This document shows positions 37,323 to 46,948 of a stretch of DNA of 64,000 nucleotides, piece by piece. The notes beneath the pieces are model-generated. The model was given only the letters and a program-made list of their open reading frames with translations, was not told the origin of the DNA and made no database searches. How positions within the stretch are numbered: position 1 is the stretch's first letter; each line of letters begins with the position of its first letter. Source of the DNA: Cryptomeria japonica (lineage: Eukaryota > Streptophyta > Pinopsida > Cupressales > Cupressaceae). The position numbers were made by a program, and so were the translations under genes. The DNA is taken from positions 25,031,272 through 25,095,271 of the forward strand of contig NC_081405.1 of assembly GCF_030272615.1 (NCBI RefSeq), written 5' to 3'.

Positions 37323-38782
37323 TTCCCCTTGGTTCATTTTGGCATGCATAGTGGGACACACGTCCCTAGTTTCTAATCCAAAAATTTGAGTTTTTGTGTG
37401 TTTTTAGGTTGCAGGTCTCGACTCAATGCTTGCATCTACAAAAAAATGATGCACTTCGTTGCTTCAATGTCTCCGCTGTGAATCAACGCGTGTAATTTAA
37501 AATTTGAATTTCTGATCGCCTTTTTTGCAAGACTGTACTTCAACGTTTCTGTCCTACTTCAACGCCTATACTAGTGTCTTTTGACACTTGGTTTTAGTAT
37601 TTAGATTTTATATTTTTCCTTTCTTTAAAGCTTAAAAAGAACAAAAACAACACAAGAGGGTCTAAAAAGAACCAAAAAAAAAGTTGTTTCTTTTCTGTTT
37701 TTTGATCAAATTAGTTAGATTTTCAGTGGTTTTTTGGCGCATCAACGCTTGTGCAGACAGTTGATTTTTGCACATTGCTTCAATGCCTATGTTGTGGTAG
37801 AAAAGCATACTAAAATTTTTAATTTTAAATTCAAATTTCAAGTAGTTGTAGCATTTAATTTTTCCCTGCTTTGATGTATGTGCTTAGGATCAACATCTAC
37901 GCAGTGACAATTCTTAAACTCAAATTTTTAAATTTTAAATTCTCAGTTTTTCCCACTTTTTGTCTGATAGATTGTGTGTACTCTTTCAACATCTGTGCAA
38001 GCAATTTGGCGTCTACACCTATGGTTCAACATCTGCGTTGTAACCTTAGCATTTTTGTGTTACTAATTTGAATCTTAGTTTTTGTAGGTTTTTCATTTGT
38101 CCAAGGCCTTTAATAGTAGACTACAAACAATTTTCCTTGCAGCACTGCTTGTCAAAGTCAATTTGATCACTAGTTTAGTTTGTTTTCTTTTGCATTTTAG
38201 TGTAGAAAACATATAGACGTGGGACTAAAATTTACAAGTTTCTTCCATGTCTTGTGCACTTGCATACATGTCTGGGTGGACCCACTATTGTGCTTGAGTA
38301 TCCTCTCCCCTCGCCTTCGCGGATCTTGGGTGTAACAGAAAGAGAAATCAACAACACCCACTTTTTATTTTTGTAGAGAGGGGTGTTCTTGATTGGGGAT
38401 TTCATCACCCCACAAGGGTACTTTAAATTGGGACATGTCAGGGATATCAACTCTCCCGATGTGATCTTGAGTGGGTTTTTCAAGCTGCTATATAAATAAG
38501 TTGGTCAGGTGGCTGAGGTGCTAAGTAAATTCAATGTATGTGGGGGGCCTCCCTACACCGATAAGATCAGTTAGAGCCTTAAGTGGCTTTCCTTGATAAT
38601 CCATCATTAGATTGGTGATCCCTTAGAAATTACACTAGAAACTAGTTTTAGTATCCAAAATCCTACATTACACTAGAAATTTGCTAAGTCCAATCATCAC
38701 TTCCTCTCGTCTAAATATCTCCTCAATCTTCACTTCCTAAGGTCACCCCTGTATGGTCTTAACTTGCACTCAAAAGACAAAG
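37323..38782 (+). other. Gypsy primer-site region and untranslated leader with a recurring motif
   Basis: TTTTGGCATGCATAGTGGGAC (37339-37359) sits where gypsy elements have the primer site and following GTGGGAC block. The leader then shows a recurring word of the form (T/A)TCAA(C/T)(G/A)(C/T)(C/T)T(A/G)(T/C)GC, near 37413, 37460, 37485, 37541, 37557, 37741, 37781, 37889, 37987 and 38027. No ORF is supported until the gag ATG at 38783. Confidence 0.5.
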
Positions 38783-40305
38783 ATGGCAACCAAAGACTTT
38801 GGAATGCCCGATACTAGTATCCTCTACAATCAAGATCTGCCACATCAAGAGGAACAACTCATTGATCAACCCGACCTCTCTCCACATGTCCAAACATTCA
38901 TAAATGACCCTTATAACCAAGACATGATGGAGAAATTCTTCAAACATGATGCTAATAGGCTTGTAGTCGAACTCATCACCCAAGGGGCACACTTTCCCCC
39001 GACTTTGATAGGTCAATCCTTAAGAGGCCGCAACAAGGTGGCCTTGCAAACAATTCCCATCCTTGATCCCCTTCTTCATCCTCAACCCACAATGTTTGCA
39101 CCTGCAATAGCTGCACCTGTGACTTCTATTCCTATGACCACATTCCCTCAAATTTCCATTTCTCCTCACATTTCGTATCCACCTGTTTCATTCGTCCCTC
39201 TTCACAACATGGCTAATTACATCAACATGATCTTACCTTCCATTACCATGTTTGCGGATCACAAGCTCCCACCACTCCCCAACCTCTTTGTTCTACATAT
39301 CAATACATTGGTGGTGGTGGCATCCCCTTATCTTATCAAATCCCAACATATTACATTCCCAATGTCCAAAATCAACAACCTGACCTCCTAAAGGAGATTT
39401 GAGACATGAAGGAGCTCATCAAAAATCTCAAGGAAGGGACAAATAAAAGACCTTATTATTTCCAAGAAATATTTCTATCTCCTTATGACCCATCTATATC
39501 GATCGCCCCATATCCATCAGGTTTTGAGATACCCAGATTCAAAAAATACAAAGGTGAAGGTGATCCTAGACATCATGTCTACAAATTCTATTTCTTATGC
39601 CAAGAGGTCTCCTACAGTGACATCTATCTTAGAAGACTTTTCCATAAAAGTCTTATAGAAGAGGCCCTTTCTTGGTTCTCCGCCCTACCCCAGGGCTCTA
39701 TCACATCATTTCCTGACTTGGTTGAAATATTTGTGGATCATTATGCCTATAACATTGAGAATGATGCTTCTATAATAGACCTTTGCAACACAAAGTAGAG
39801 GCCTAGAGAAACCTTCGCTGATTTCCTTCAAAGATGACAACATCTCATTAAAATATTCCCTTGGAATATACCAGAGCCAAATTAGGTTGAATTATTTCAA
39901 TGCAACTTGATACCAGAACTGTTTAAACCATTGACTTGTCAATTCCTGATGTCCTTTATGGAAATTTCCAAGAAGGTTATAGCTTTAGAGTGTGTGCTCC
40001 TAGAGGATGGAACAATAAAACCTTATCAAAAGTCAAATCAAAATTCCTCCTCTTATAATGACAAGCCAAAACTCTGGTCCAAGAACAAAAATTTTGTTAA
40101 CGATGGGGTTACCGATGCCAAGCGTGTCCAAGTCATTGATACACCATCCAAGCTCTCTACCACTAACAACTTCCTCAATAACCGATCTAATCCTCGCAAC
40201 CGAATCCAACACTCATGATCAATCACAACCTCACAACACCACTTATGTCTAAGGTTGCCCTCCCTGACCCAACAATTAGCGTGAGTACACCCTGCTAGGT
40301 GAGTC
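38783..40305 (+). pseudogene. Gypsy gag, frameshifted, cut by the 6.6-kb LTR element
   Basis: The ATG at 38783 opens a Pro-rich N-terminal part to 39391. After a frameshift the capsid-like gag domain follows at 39406-39798 (e.g. YPSGFEIPRFKKYKGEGDPR, EEALSWFSALPQGSITSFPD), and after in-frame TAG and TGA codons it continues to 40218. The sequence just before the insertion at 40311 and just after it at 46944 fit together as the linker that leads into the CCHC-like region at the end of plant gypsy gag proteins. The frame is thus split by the 40311-46943 insertion. Stops include TGA near 39391 and 39835 and TAG near 39796. Confidence 0.85.
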
Positions 40306-40310
40306 CATTG
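40306..40310. repeat. Target site duplication CATTG (left)
   Basis: CATTG before the TGCTGGCATA start of the left LTR is repeated at 46944-46948 after the CTAACA end of the right LTR. Confidence 0.95.
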
Positions 40311-41152
40311 TGCTGGCATATGGACACTCCAATGAGACATTGTGTGTGATTGAAGGTTTTTTCATTGATGGCGACCTTGCAATCCTATGGCACCGGCAAG
40401 ACATTATACTGGCAAACCATTACTCAAACAGAACAGTGCTCTGGCATCAACAAAATCAATCTACACCGGCATCTGCACAGAAGATGTACACCAGCACAAA
40501 AGATGTACATTGGCACAAAAGGAAATATGTATACCGGCACAAAGGCTGACAGGATTTTTGATATGTAATATTTTGTTTATCATTGTAAGCCGACTTGACA
40601 AATTTTAAAATGACTCTTGTATATAAAAGAGATCATTGTAGGCATTTGTAGGATATGGATAGAATGCAATAAATAAATTATAAGGCAGACCTAATGTGCG
40701 AATTGTAGGTCAAGGGTATATGTAAAGAACAGAGCAAGAACCGGTACTGAATCTGGCATTGAAGATGCTATTGTAAAGCAGTACAAAATATTGGATTTGT
40801 GTAAATCCTCATTGTAAGTCAGTGTGACTTCTTATTGAGCAGTGAGCTCTAGGCAATTGGCCTTCCTGCATGTGTAGGCCCATATTGTAAGTAATATTCT
40901 CTTATTGGCCAGTAAGTGAATATCGTGGGTCACAAATCCCACCGAGGTTTTTCCCACACTGGGTTTCCTTGTTAAACATCTTGTGTTATGGTGTTCTTTT
41001 CATGTGGATGCTTTTGATTCTGTTATTTGCATTAATTCTTGCATACCGGTATACTGTTACTTTATATTCTGCATATTCAGTTTTAAGAAAATTTCATAAC
41101 CAATCAGATACTGATTCACCCCCCCCTCTCAGTATCTATGGGAACCCTAACA
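40311..41152 (+). repeat. 5' LTR of the 6.6-kb element
   Basis: 842 bp, from TGCTGGCATATGG (the other copies have TGTTGGC) to GGGAACCCTAACA. It contains a TATA-like box (40620-40629), an AATAAA near 40669, and the conserved end module CACCGAGGTTTTTCCCAC ... GATTCACC...CTCTCAGT. Confidence 0.95.
40620..40629 (+). promoter_or_regulatory. TATA-like box in the LTR
   Basis: TATATAAAAG lies about 310 bp into the LTR. It is kept at 46411-46420 in the 3' LTR and as the reverse complement near 55600 and 61350 in the inverted copies. Its conservation supports a role as the RNA polymerase II core promoter. Confidence 0.6.
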
Positions 41153-41155
41153 ATT

Positions 41156-41167
41156 GGTATCAAAGCC
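41156..41167 (+). other. Primer-binding site, one mismatch
   Basis: TGGTATCAAAGC follows the left LTR after three bases. It matches the initiator Met tRNA site TGGTATCAGAGC except for one A for G. Confidence 0.9.
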
Positions 41168-41223
41168 TGGTCCTCTATTTTCAAAAGCCTAATAGCTTGA
41201 GGAAGATCTTGACACCAGTAAAG

Positions 41224-42381
41224 ATGGAAAATATGATGAAGCAACTTGAAGGAGCTCTTACTGACTATGATGCAGAGAAGTTGAAAAATATCAAATTAGA
41301 AGATGATTTAAAACAAACTCAGGACATTATTCAGGAACTTCAAGAAAGTCTTACTGTTACAAGAAACAAGAGAAGAGAACTTTGTGAAAAATTGCAAAAT
41401 GAAAATGATGAAAAGGAATCATTAAATGATATGATAAGCAAATTGAAACAAGAGATCATGACAACAAAAAATGAAATGCAGGATATGACTATGATATTCT
41501 GCAAAGAGATTGAGGATAGAAAGAGGAATGAATAAGAATTGACCAGAAGACTAAGTGATGCAGCAAATGAGAACACAAGACTTAGCTATGAAAATGATAT
41601 GTTAAGGACAGATCTGATGCATACTCAAAATGACTCGAATGAACTAATGAGACAAAAAGAGATCTTGGAAAGGGAATTGGAAACTGCAAATCAACACAAA
41701 GAAAAATTCAAGAAAAGCTCAGAAGAACTTGGTACCTTATTGAAGAATCAAAAACCCAAAGGTGACACTTCTGGAGTTGGATTTGAAGTTGGAGAAAACT
41801 CCAGTACTACAAATACCTAGGATCAAAGCAAACCGGTAAGACCCTCTAATACTTACAAATTCAATTGAAAATGCTTTAATTGTAATAAATATGGTCATAG
41901 GGCAAATGAATGTAGATCTAGGAATTATCAGAACATCAATCCTCCCACCGGTCAATGCACCAAATGCAACAAAATTTGTCATAACTTTGAAAATTATAGA
42001 ATGAATGTAAGATGTTATGTTTGTGGAAGATTTGGTCATTTATCAAATAAATGCAGAACACAAACCGGCATAGGTTATGGGAAAGCTATTTAGAAAAATA
42101 ATGTAACCTGTTATGCATGCAACAAGATTGGTCATATTGCTAAATTTTGTAGAAGTAAAGGTACACCGGTAGATAACAAAAGTACTAGCTTGAAAGGTAA
42201 AGAAAAGGTTGAAGAGGTTAAGCAAGAATTTTCAAAGCAATGGATTAGAAAAGGTGATCTAAATATTGGGGTTACTCCTCCACCGGTAGAACCAACAAAT
42301 GCTTCACCGGCAAGACAATATGATGCTCCACCGTTAGGATAGAGCAATGCTCCACCGGTAGGATGTTCTTCATCAAATTGA
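41224..42381 (+). pseudogene. Gag-like ORF: coiled coil plus zinc knuckles
   Basis: One frame of 385 codons. Residues ~1-190 are a long Glu/Lys/Leu coiled coil (e.g. LEGALTDYDAEKLKNIKLED). The second half has CCHC knuckles CFNCNKYGHRANEC, CYVCGRFGHLSNKC and CYACNKIGHIAKFC, with one degenerate site (CTKCNKICHNF) between them, and a Pro-rich tail with repeated PPVG. Zinc knuckles of this type bind packaged RNA. The usual N-terminal copia capsid part (YGIW..R motif) is not present. In-frame stops at 41533 (TAA), 41818 (TAG), 41866 (TGA), 42091 (TAG) and 42340 (TAG) break this copy, but no frameshift is seen. The ATG at 41224 is the first one after the primer site that lies in this frame. Confidence 0.85.
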
Positions 42382-42533
42382 AGAAAATTATCTTGAGGGT
42401 TTGGCAATTTAATGACACATGTACAATTATTCCCTTGGTTAGAGAAAAGAAGTTGAAAATCCTTCATTACCGGCAAATAAAGTTGAGTTAATACATTACC
42501 GGAAAACAATTAATGTGGTAGGTGGCAGAAAAG

Positions 42534-42546
42534 ACTTTATAAAATA
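42534..42546 (+). promoter_or_regulatory. Possible internal TATA box before the second ORF
   Basis: CTTTATAAAATAA lies about 150 bp upstream of the ATG at 42688, in the non-coding gap between the two frames. A similarly spaced leader precedes the related ORF at 51391. A promoter of its own for the second ORF is a guess based on position and the TATA-like word only. Confidence 0.3.
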
Positions 42547-42687
42547 AGGTTTTTGGCTCCATTTCATTTCACTGTGAATTCAAACTTTCAGAGAGCGCGA
42601 AGATTTCCGAGCTAAGGCATTCCGAGCAAAGAGGCAAAGCACTTCAGCAATCAATCCATCCAAAGGTAGAAAAAGGTATTTATCATA

Positions 42688-45600
42688 ATGGCATCCTCCT
42701 CTGCACCTAAATTCATAGCAAACCCTATAGTAGTCGAGGTTATAAAATGACCTAGGCCCGTGTTTGAGCTAGTTCCCAAGGTAGCTAAGAAAGATGACAA
42801 CACAGGTGCTTTTTCCCAAATTCCAAAGGGTGTTGTTTATGCAGAAGACCCTAGAATGTATGTTCATTGCAACATAGAAGAATTAGGTCATGAAGAAATC
42901 AAAAACATGTATAAATCTATTATATGTGACAATGCCGGAAATGTGAAACCTGAACATAAAATTGTTGAAACCCTAGGATTCACTGAAATCCTCTGTATTC
43001 CTGAATTTCCCAAGGAAGTGATTAGGATAGTTCTCAGCAGGGTACATGGCTCATTCTTTTGGCTTGACTTAGTGCACAAAATTACAAAGGTAGCTGTGAA
43101 AGCAGTAACAGGGTTACCTTCCACCGGTACCAGACCCGACAAAACCAAGAAGGTCTCCAATGACCTAGTAATGAAATTAACTGGTGCAACATCTGACAAA
43201 AGATCATTAAGGGTTAATGATGTGACCGATACAAATGTGAGATTCATTAGCATGATTCTAGGTTACAAAGCAACTCATGCAAATAGGCTTAACTCTGTTT
43301 CTAGTTTATGTATAAAGAGTGCTCATGACATGGTTAAGAACAATGTGAAAATTGATATCTGTGAATGGTTACAAGATGAGTTAATTGACAACTTAGCAAA
43401 AATCAAGAAGGATAAGAAAGGAACCTTTAGATTTGGAAATTTGCTTGTATCCTTAAGGCTACATATAACCAAAAAGGGTCCCAGTATAGGCAACAAGGAT
43501 TTTGGATTTGATATACCGGTAGGAAAACAATTGTCTGACTTATTCAACAACATGGGTGAAAACAAAGAAAAGAATATCCATGAGTATTTTCAAGCACTAA
43601 AGGTCAAAATGAATAAGAGGATCAGACTATCACAGGGAATCGTCAACAAATACAAGGATGACATATGTTTTGTAATCAAAAAGGATGAGATCTTGATGGA
43701 AGCAGTCATCCCAAGAACAATCTGGGTTACAGAAATGGGGTATGAAGCAGATGACCACATAGTGGAAACTTATGCCAAAGCACTTCTGGAAGCCCCCCAT
43801 GAACCAAAGGAAGAAGTATTTGGTAGTACTGAGCACATTGAAAGTCAAATTCAATCTAAAAAGAGAGTAAAGAAAGTTGAGGCATCTATGAGGAAAGGAA
43901 GCAGGCAAGCAAAAGCCTTAAAATATGATGTAATAAAGAAAACCGGCATAACAGACGAAGAGTTGGTAGCCCAACAGCCTGAAACTCATCTATCACTGGT
44001 AGATACCTCCTCAGAAGGAGATATGCCAACAACTTTCAAAAGAGTTGTTAGGAAAAGAAACCCCTCACCGGTATCCACTCCTTCACCTAGAAGGACACGA
44101 CAAAAGCAACAAGCTGTAAGGTCTCTAGTCAAGAAAGCCACACCTAAGAAAAAGCTGACCCCCAAAAGGAAGAAGAAGACAGACACTGACTTGGCCCCTT
44201 TTGACATACTACTGAATGAAATCACAGAGGAAGGAAAATTGAAAAACATAGGGAAAATCTATGACACCCTATCAGAAGATGAGAAAGGACAAATTGAGGT
44301 AAGTGTTATACTACACATGGACATGTATAAAAAGTTTTTGATGCAAGTCCTAAATGAAATTCCTAATGAATTATATAAAAGACTTGAGGCCAGAAGGCAA
44401 GGAATAATTGAGTTGGATAAGAAAATTAAAATAGAAAAATTACTTGCAGTATACCCGGTCAACTCACCTAAGGAAATTGATGATTTGATAGCTCAGGCCA
44501 ACAGAACAGTCTTTTCCACTGCACACTGGCAAATATCATTAATGGCAGGTAGAGTTACTGAAGTTTCAACTGAAATAGAAGATGGTTGGGATAGATTCTT
44601 GGTTGAAAAATAAAAACAAGAAGAATATATGAATCCCAAGCCCATTCTGGTATATCAAAAGGACAAAGGGAAAGGTAAAGTTGGTGGACCGCCAAGTATC
44701 AAGATTAGAGACAAGTTACCCCCACCTCCTTTAAATACTCCACAGATAAAAACAACTGCAGAAGATCAACCGGCAGCTAAGAGCATGGACACAGAGGATA
44801 ACAATCCTCATCCTGAAGTCCTATATACTGTGAATGTTGATACTCAAAAAATCAACATAGTGGTAGATAAGGATACCATAGATAAATCTGATAATAAAGA
44901 GCAATCGGCAACAGGAAACCAAGAGCAACTGGCAGCAGATTCAGAGAAAAAGATGGAATCTGGAACACAAACAAAGCAACCAACAGAGCTAAAGGCTCCA
45001 GAACAGATGCCACCGATAAGAAATGATGCAAGAAAAACTGTGGAGACACAAACAAACCTACCAGAGGTCAATACGAGCATGGTCCCTTCCACCGGCACTC
45101 AGTTTACTGGATCACCATCAAATTTAACAGAGCTATTGCTCAATTCTATCAAAAAAATAACCGATTATAGCTCACAAGCCTATAAAGCAATAGATGATTC
45201 AATTCCAGTTTTGAAATTAATAGCTTCAAATTGTAATATAGCCAACAAAGATTCTTTAGGCTAGTTGGATACACTTTGTAAATATATTTCTGCAAATTTT
45301 GAGCAAACAAAGGTAGAAACTATAAAGAAAAGTATAGAAAAAGAGAAACAGAAATTCTTTGAGGAAGGAATAAAGAAGTGTAACAGGGAATTTGACACAC
45401 TTCTACCGGAACTGTGCAATTTATTGAAAGAGTACAAAACTCTGTATAAAGACACCTATAAGATAAACTTTTTGACCACGGATGTAGACAAAAAGATGAG
45501 GAAGGTATAGGAAGAGATCAATAAACTTGCCGATAATTTTGTTAACTCACTCGATACATTATCAATTTTTGAGGAAAAGATAACAAATTTTGAGGAAGAA

Positions 45601-45879
45601 TTGCTCAAACTAGAAAGAGAAAAAGAGAAAATAATAAACAAGGCAAAATTTTTGAGATCTAAACTAAGTCCAAGATTGGACTATCTAGCATCTCTGCATA
45701 AGGAAATCTCAGAGGCACTAACACAGGGTAGCAAAACACCGACAGAGCACTTGCAGCATCTCACCGGTATAGTACACAGAACTGAGATAGCAATAAAGGA
45801 GAGCAAGAAGTTTATGGATGGTATAAACTTAATTTTGGGAGATATTCTTCAATTAATAATTACCTAACTACAAGTTTGA
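42688..45879 (+). pseudogene. Large second ORF of the 6.6-kb element, ~1,063 residues, unknown function
   Basis: From ATG 42688 one frame runs to TGA 45877 without any frameshift but with five in-frame stops: 42748 TGA, 44611 TAA, 45262 TAG, 45508 TAG and 45865 TAA. The inverted copies have sense codons at the last four of these. The N-terminal ~260 residues are globular and shared with 51391-51870, including VYAEDPRMYVHC, HGSFFWLD and ITKVAVKAVTGLP; the last recalls the I..E.I...TGLP pattern of plant transposon-associated orphan proteins. A very basic linker (KKATPKKKLTPKRKKKTD, ~codon 482) follows, then a helical part, a Pro/Gln/Thr-rich linker, and a C-terminal coiled coil (e.g. NFEEELLKLEREKEKI, ~codon 970). 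No catalytic motif is recognised. Four related copies in the window argue for a real protein-coding ancestor. Confidence 0.8.
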
Positions 45880-45929
45880 GGTTATGTATTGGTACAACTA
45901 CAAATCTACTAACCTTTGTCATTGATGCC

Positions 45930-46068
45930 AAAGGGGGAGTAGTAGATGAGAAAATTCAAAACACAGGGATCACATGCTCAGGGGGAGTCCTCACATTTTT
46001 GGTATACACATTTTTGGATATCTTTTTGAAATTTCTCATGAGTGTTGCCATCAATGCCAAAGGGGGAG
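45930..46068 (+). other. Three purine tracts before the 3' LTR
   Basis: AAAGGGGGAG at 45930-45939 and 46059-46068, with CAGGGGGAG at 45979-45987 between them. The last lies two bases before the 3' LTR and is the expected polypurine tract. The first is embedded in a similar ~20-bp context (GATGCCAAAGGGGGAG versus AATGCCAAAGGGGGAG), 129 bp upstream. The same three tracts occur in both inverted copies (55873-56030 and 61636-61790). Confidence 0.85.
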
Positions 46069-46070
46069 AT

Positions 46071-46943
46071 TGTTGGCATATGGACACTCCAATGAGACAT
46101 TGTGTGTGATTGAAGGTTTTGTCATTGATGGCAACCTTGCAATCCTATGGCACCGGCAAGACATTATACCAGCAAAGCATTACACAGGCAACTTTGCAAT
46201 CCTATGGCACCAACAAGACATTATACCGGCAAAGCATTACTCAAACAAAACAGTGCTCTGGCATCAACAAAATCAATCTACACCGGCACCGGCACCGGCA
46301 CCGGCACAGAAGGAAATATGTATACCAGCACAGAGGCTGATAGGATTTTTGATATGTAATATTTTTTTTATCATTGTAAGCCGACTTGACAAATAGTAAA
46401 ATGACTGTTGTATATAAAAGAGATCATTGTAGGCATTTGTAGGATACGGATAGAATGCAATAAATAAATTATAAGGTAGACCTAATGTGTGAATTGTAGG
46501 TCAAGGGTATATGTAAAGAACAGAGCAAGAACCGGTACTGAATCTGGCATTGAAGATACTATTGTAAAGCAGTACAGAATATTGGATTTGTGTAAATCCT
46601 CATTGTAAGTCAGTGTGACTTCTTATTGAGCAGTGAACTCTAGGCAATTGGCCTTCCTGCATGTGCAGGCCCCTATTGTAAGTAATATTCTCTTATTGGC
46701 CAGTAAGTGAATATTGTGGGTCACAAATCCCATCGAGGTTTTTCCCACACCGGGTTTCCTCATTAAACATCTTGTGTTATGGTGCTCTTTTCATGTGGAT
46801 GCTTTTGATTTTGTTATTTGCATTAATTCTTGCATACCGGTATACTGTTTCTTTATATTCTGCATATTCAGTTTTAAGAAAATTTCATAACCGGTCAGAT
46901 ACTGATTCACCCCCCCCTCTCAGTATCTGTGGGAACCCTAACA
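46071..46943 (+). repeat. 3' LTR of the 6.6-kb element
   Basis: 873 bp, TGTTGGCATATGG to CCCTAACA, followed by CATTG. Compared with the 5' LTR it has a 57-bp tandem duplication (units from 46137 and 46194) and an (ACCGGC)n run near 46280-46306 in place of a different expansion. Confidence 0.95.
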
Positions 46944-46948
46944 CATTG
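46944..46948. repeat. Target site duplication CATTG (right)
   Basis: Second copy of the duplication flanking 40311-46943. The gypsy gag sequence continues from here. Confidence 0.95.

Larger units (their letters stand above)
40311..46943 (+). mobile_element. Non-autonomous LTR retrotransposon with gag-like ORF and a large unknown ORF, no pol
   Basis: A complete element of 6,633 bp: 5' LTR 40311-41152, primer site from 41156, gag-like frame 41224-42381, unknown frame 42688-45879, three purine tracts, 3' LTR 46071-46943, and a perfect CATTG target duplication. It has no protease, integrase, reverse transcriptase or RNase H anywhere, yet the ends show that it transposed by integrase. By eye the LTRs differ at about 33 positions over ~790 aligned bases (~4%), plus a 57-bp duplication in the right one. 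The structure fits what has been called a TR-GAG or LARD-like non-autonomous element, with an extra long ORF. Further pieces of the family lie at 51130-51881 (related) and, inverted, at 55077-57992 and 60811-64000. Confidence 0.93.

Noticed and set aside
40310-40608. Overlapping short open frames, also present at 46110-46396
   Set aside because: They are LTR sequence in three frames; the repeats ACCGGC and ATGTACA give open frames by chance.
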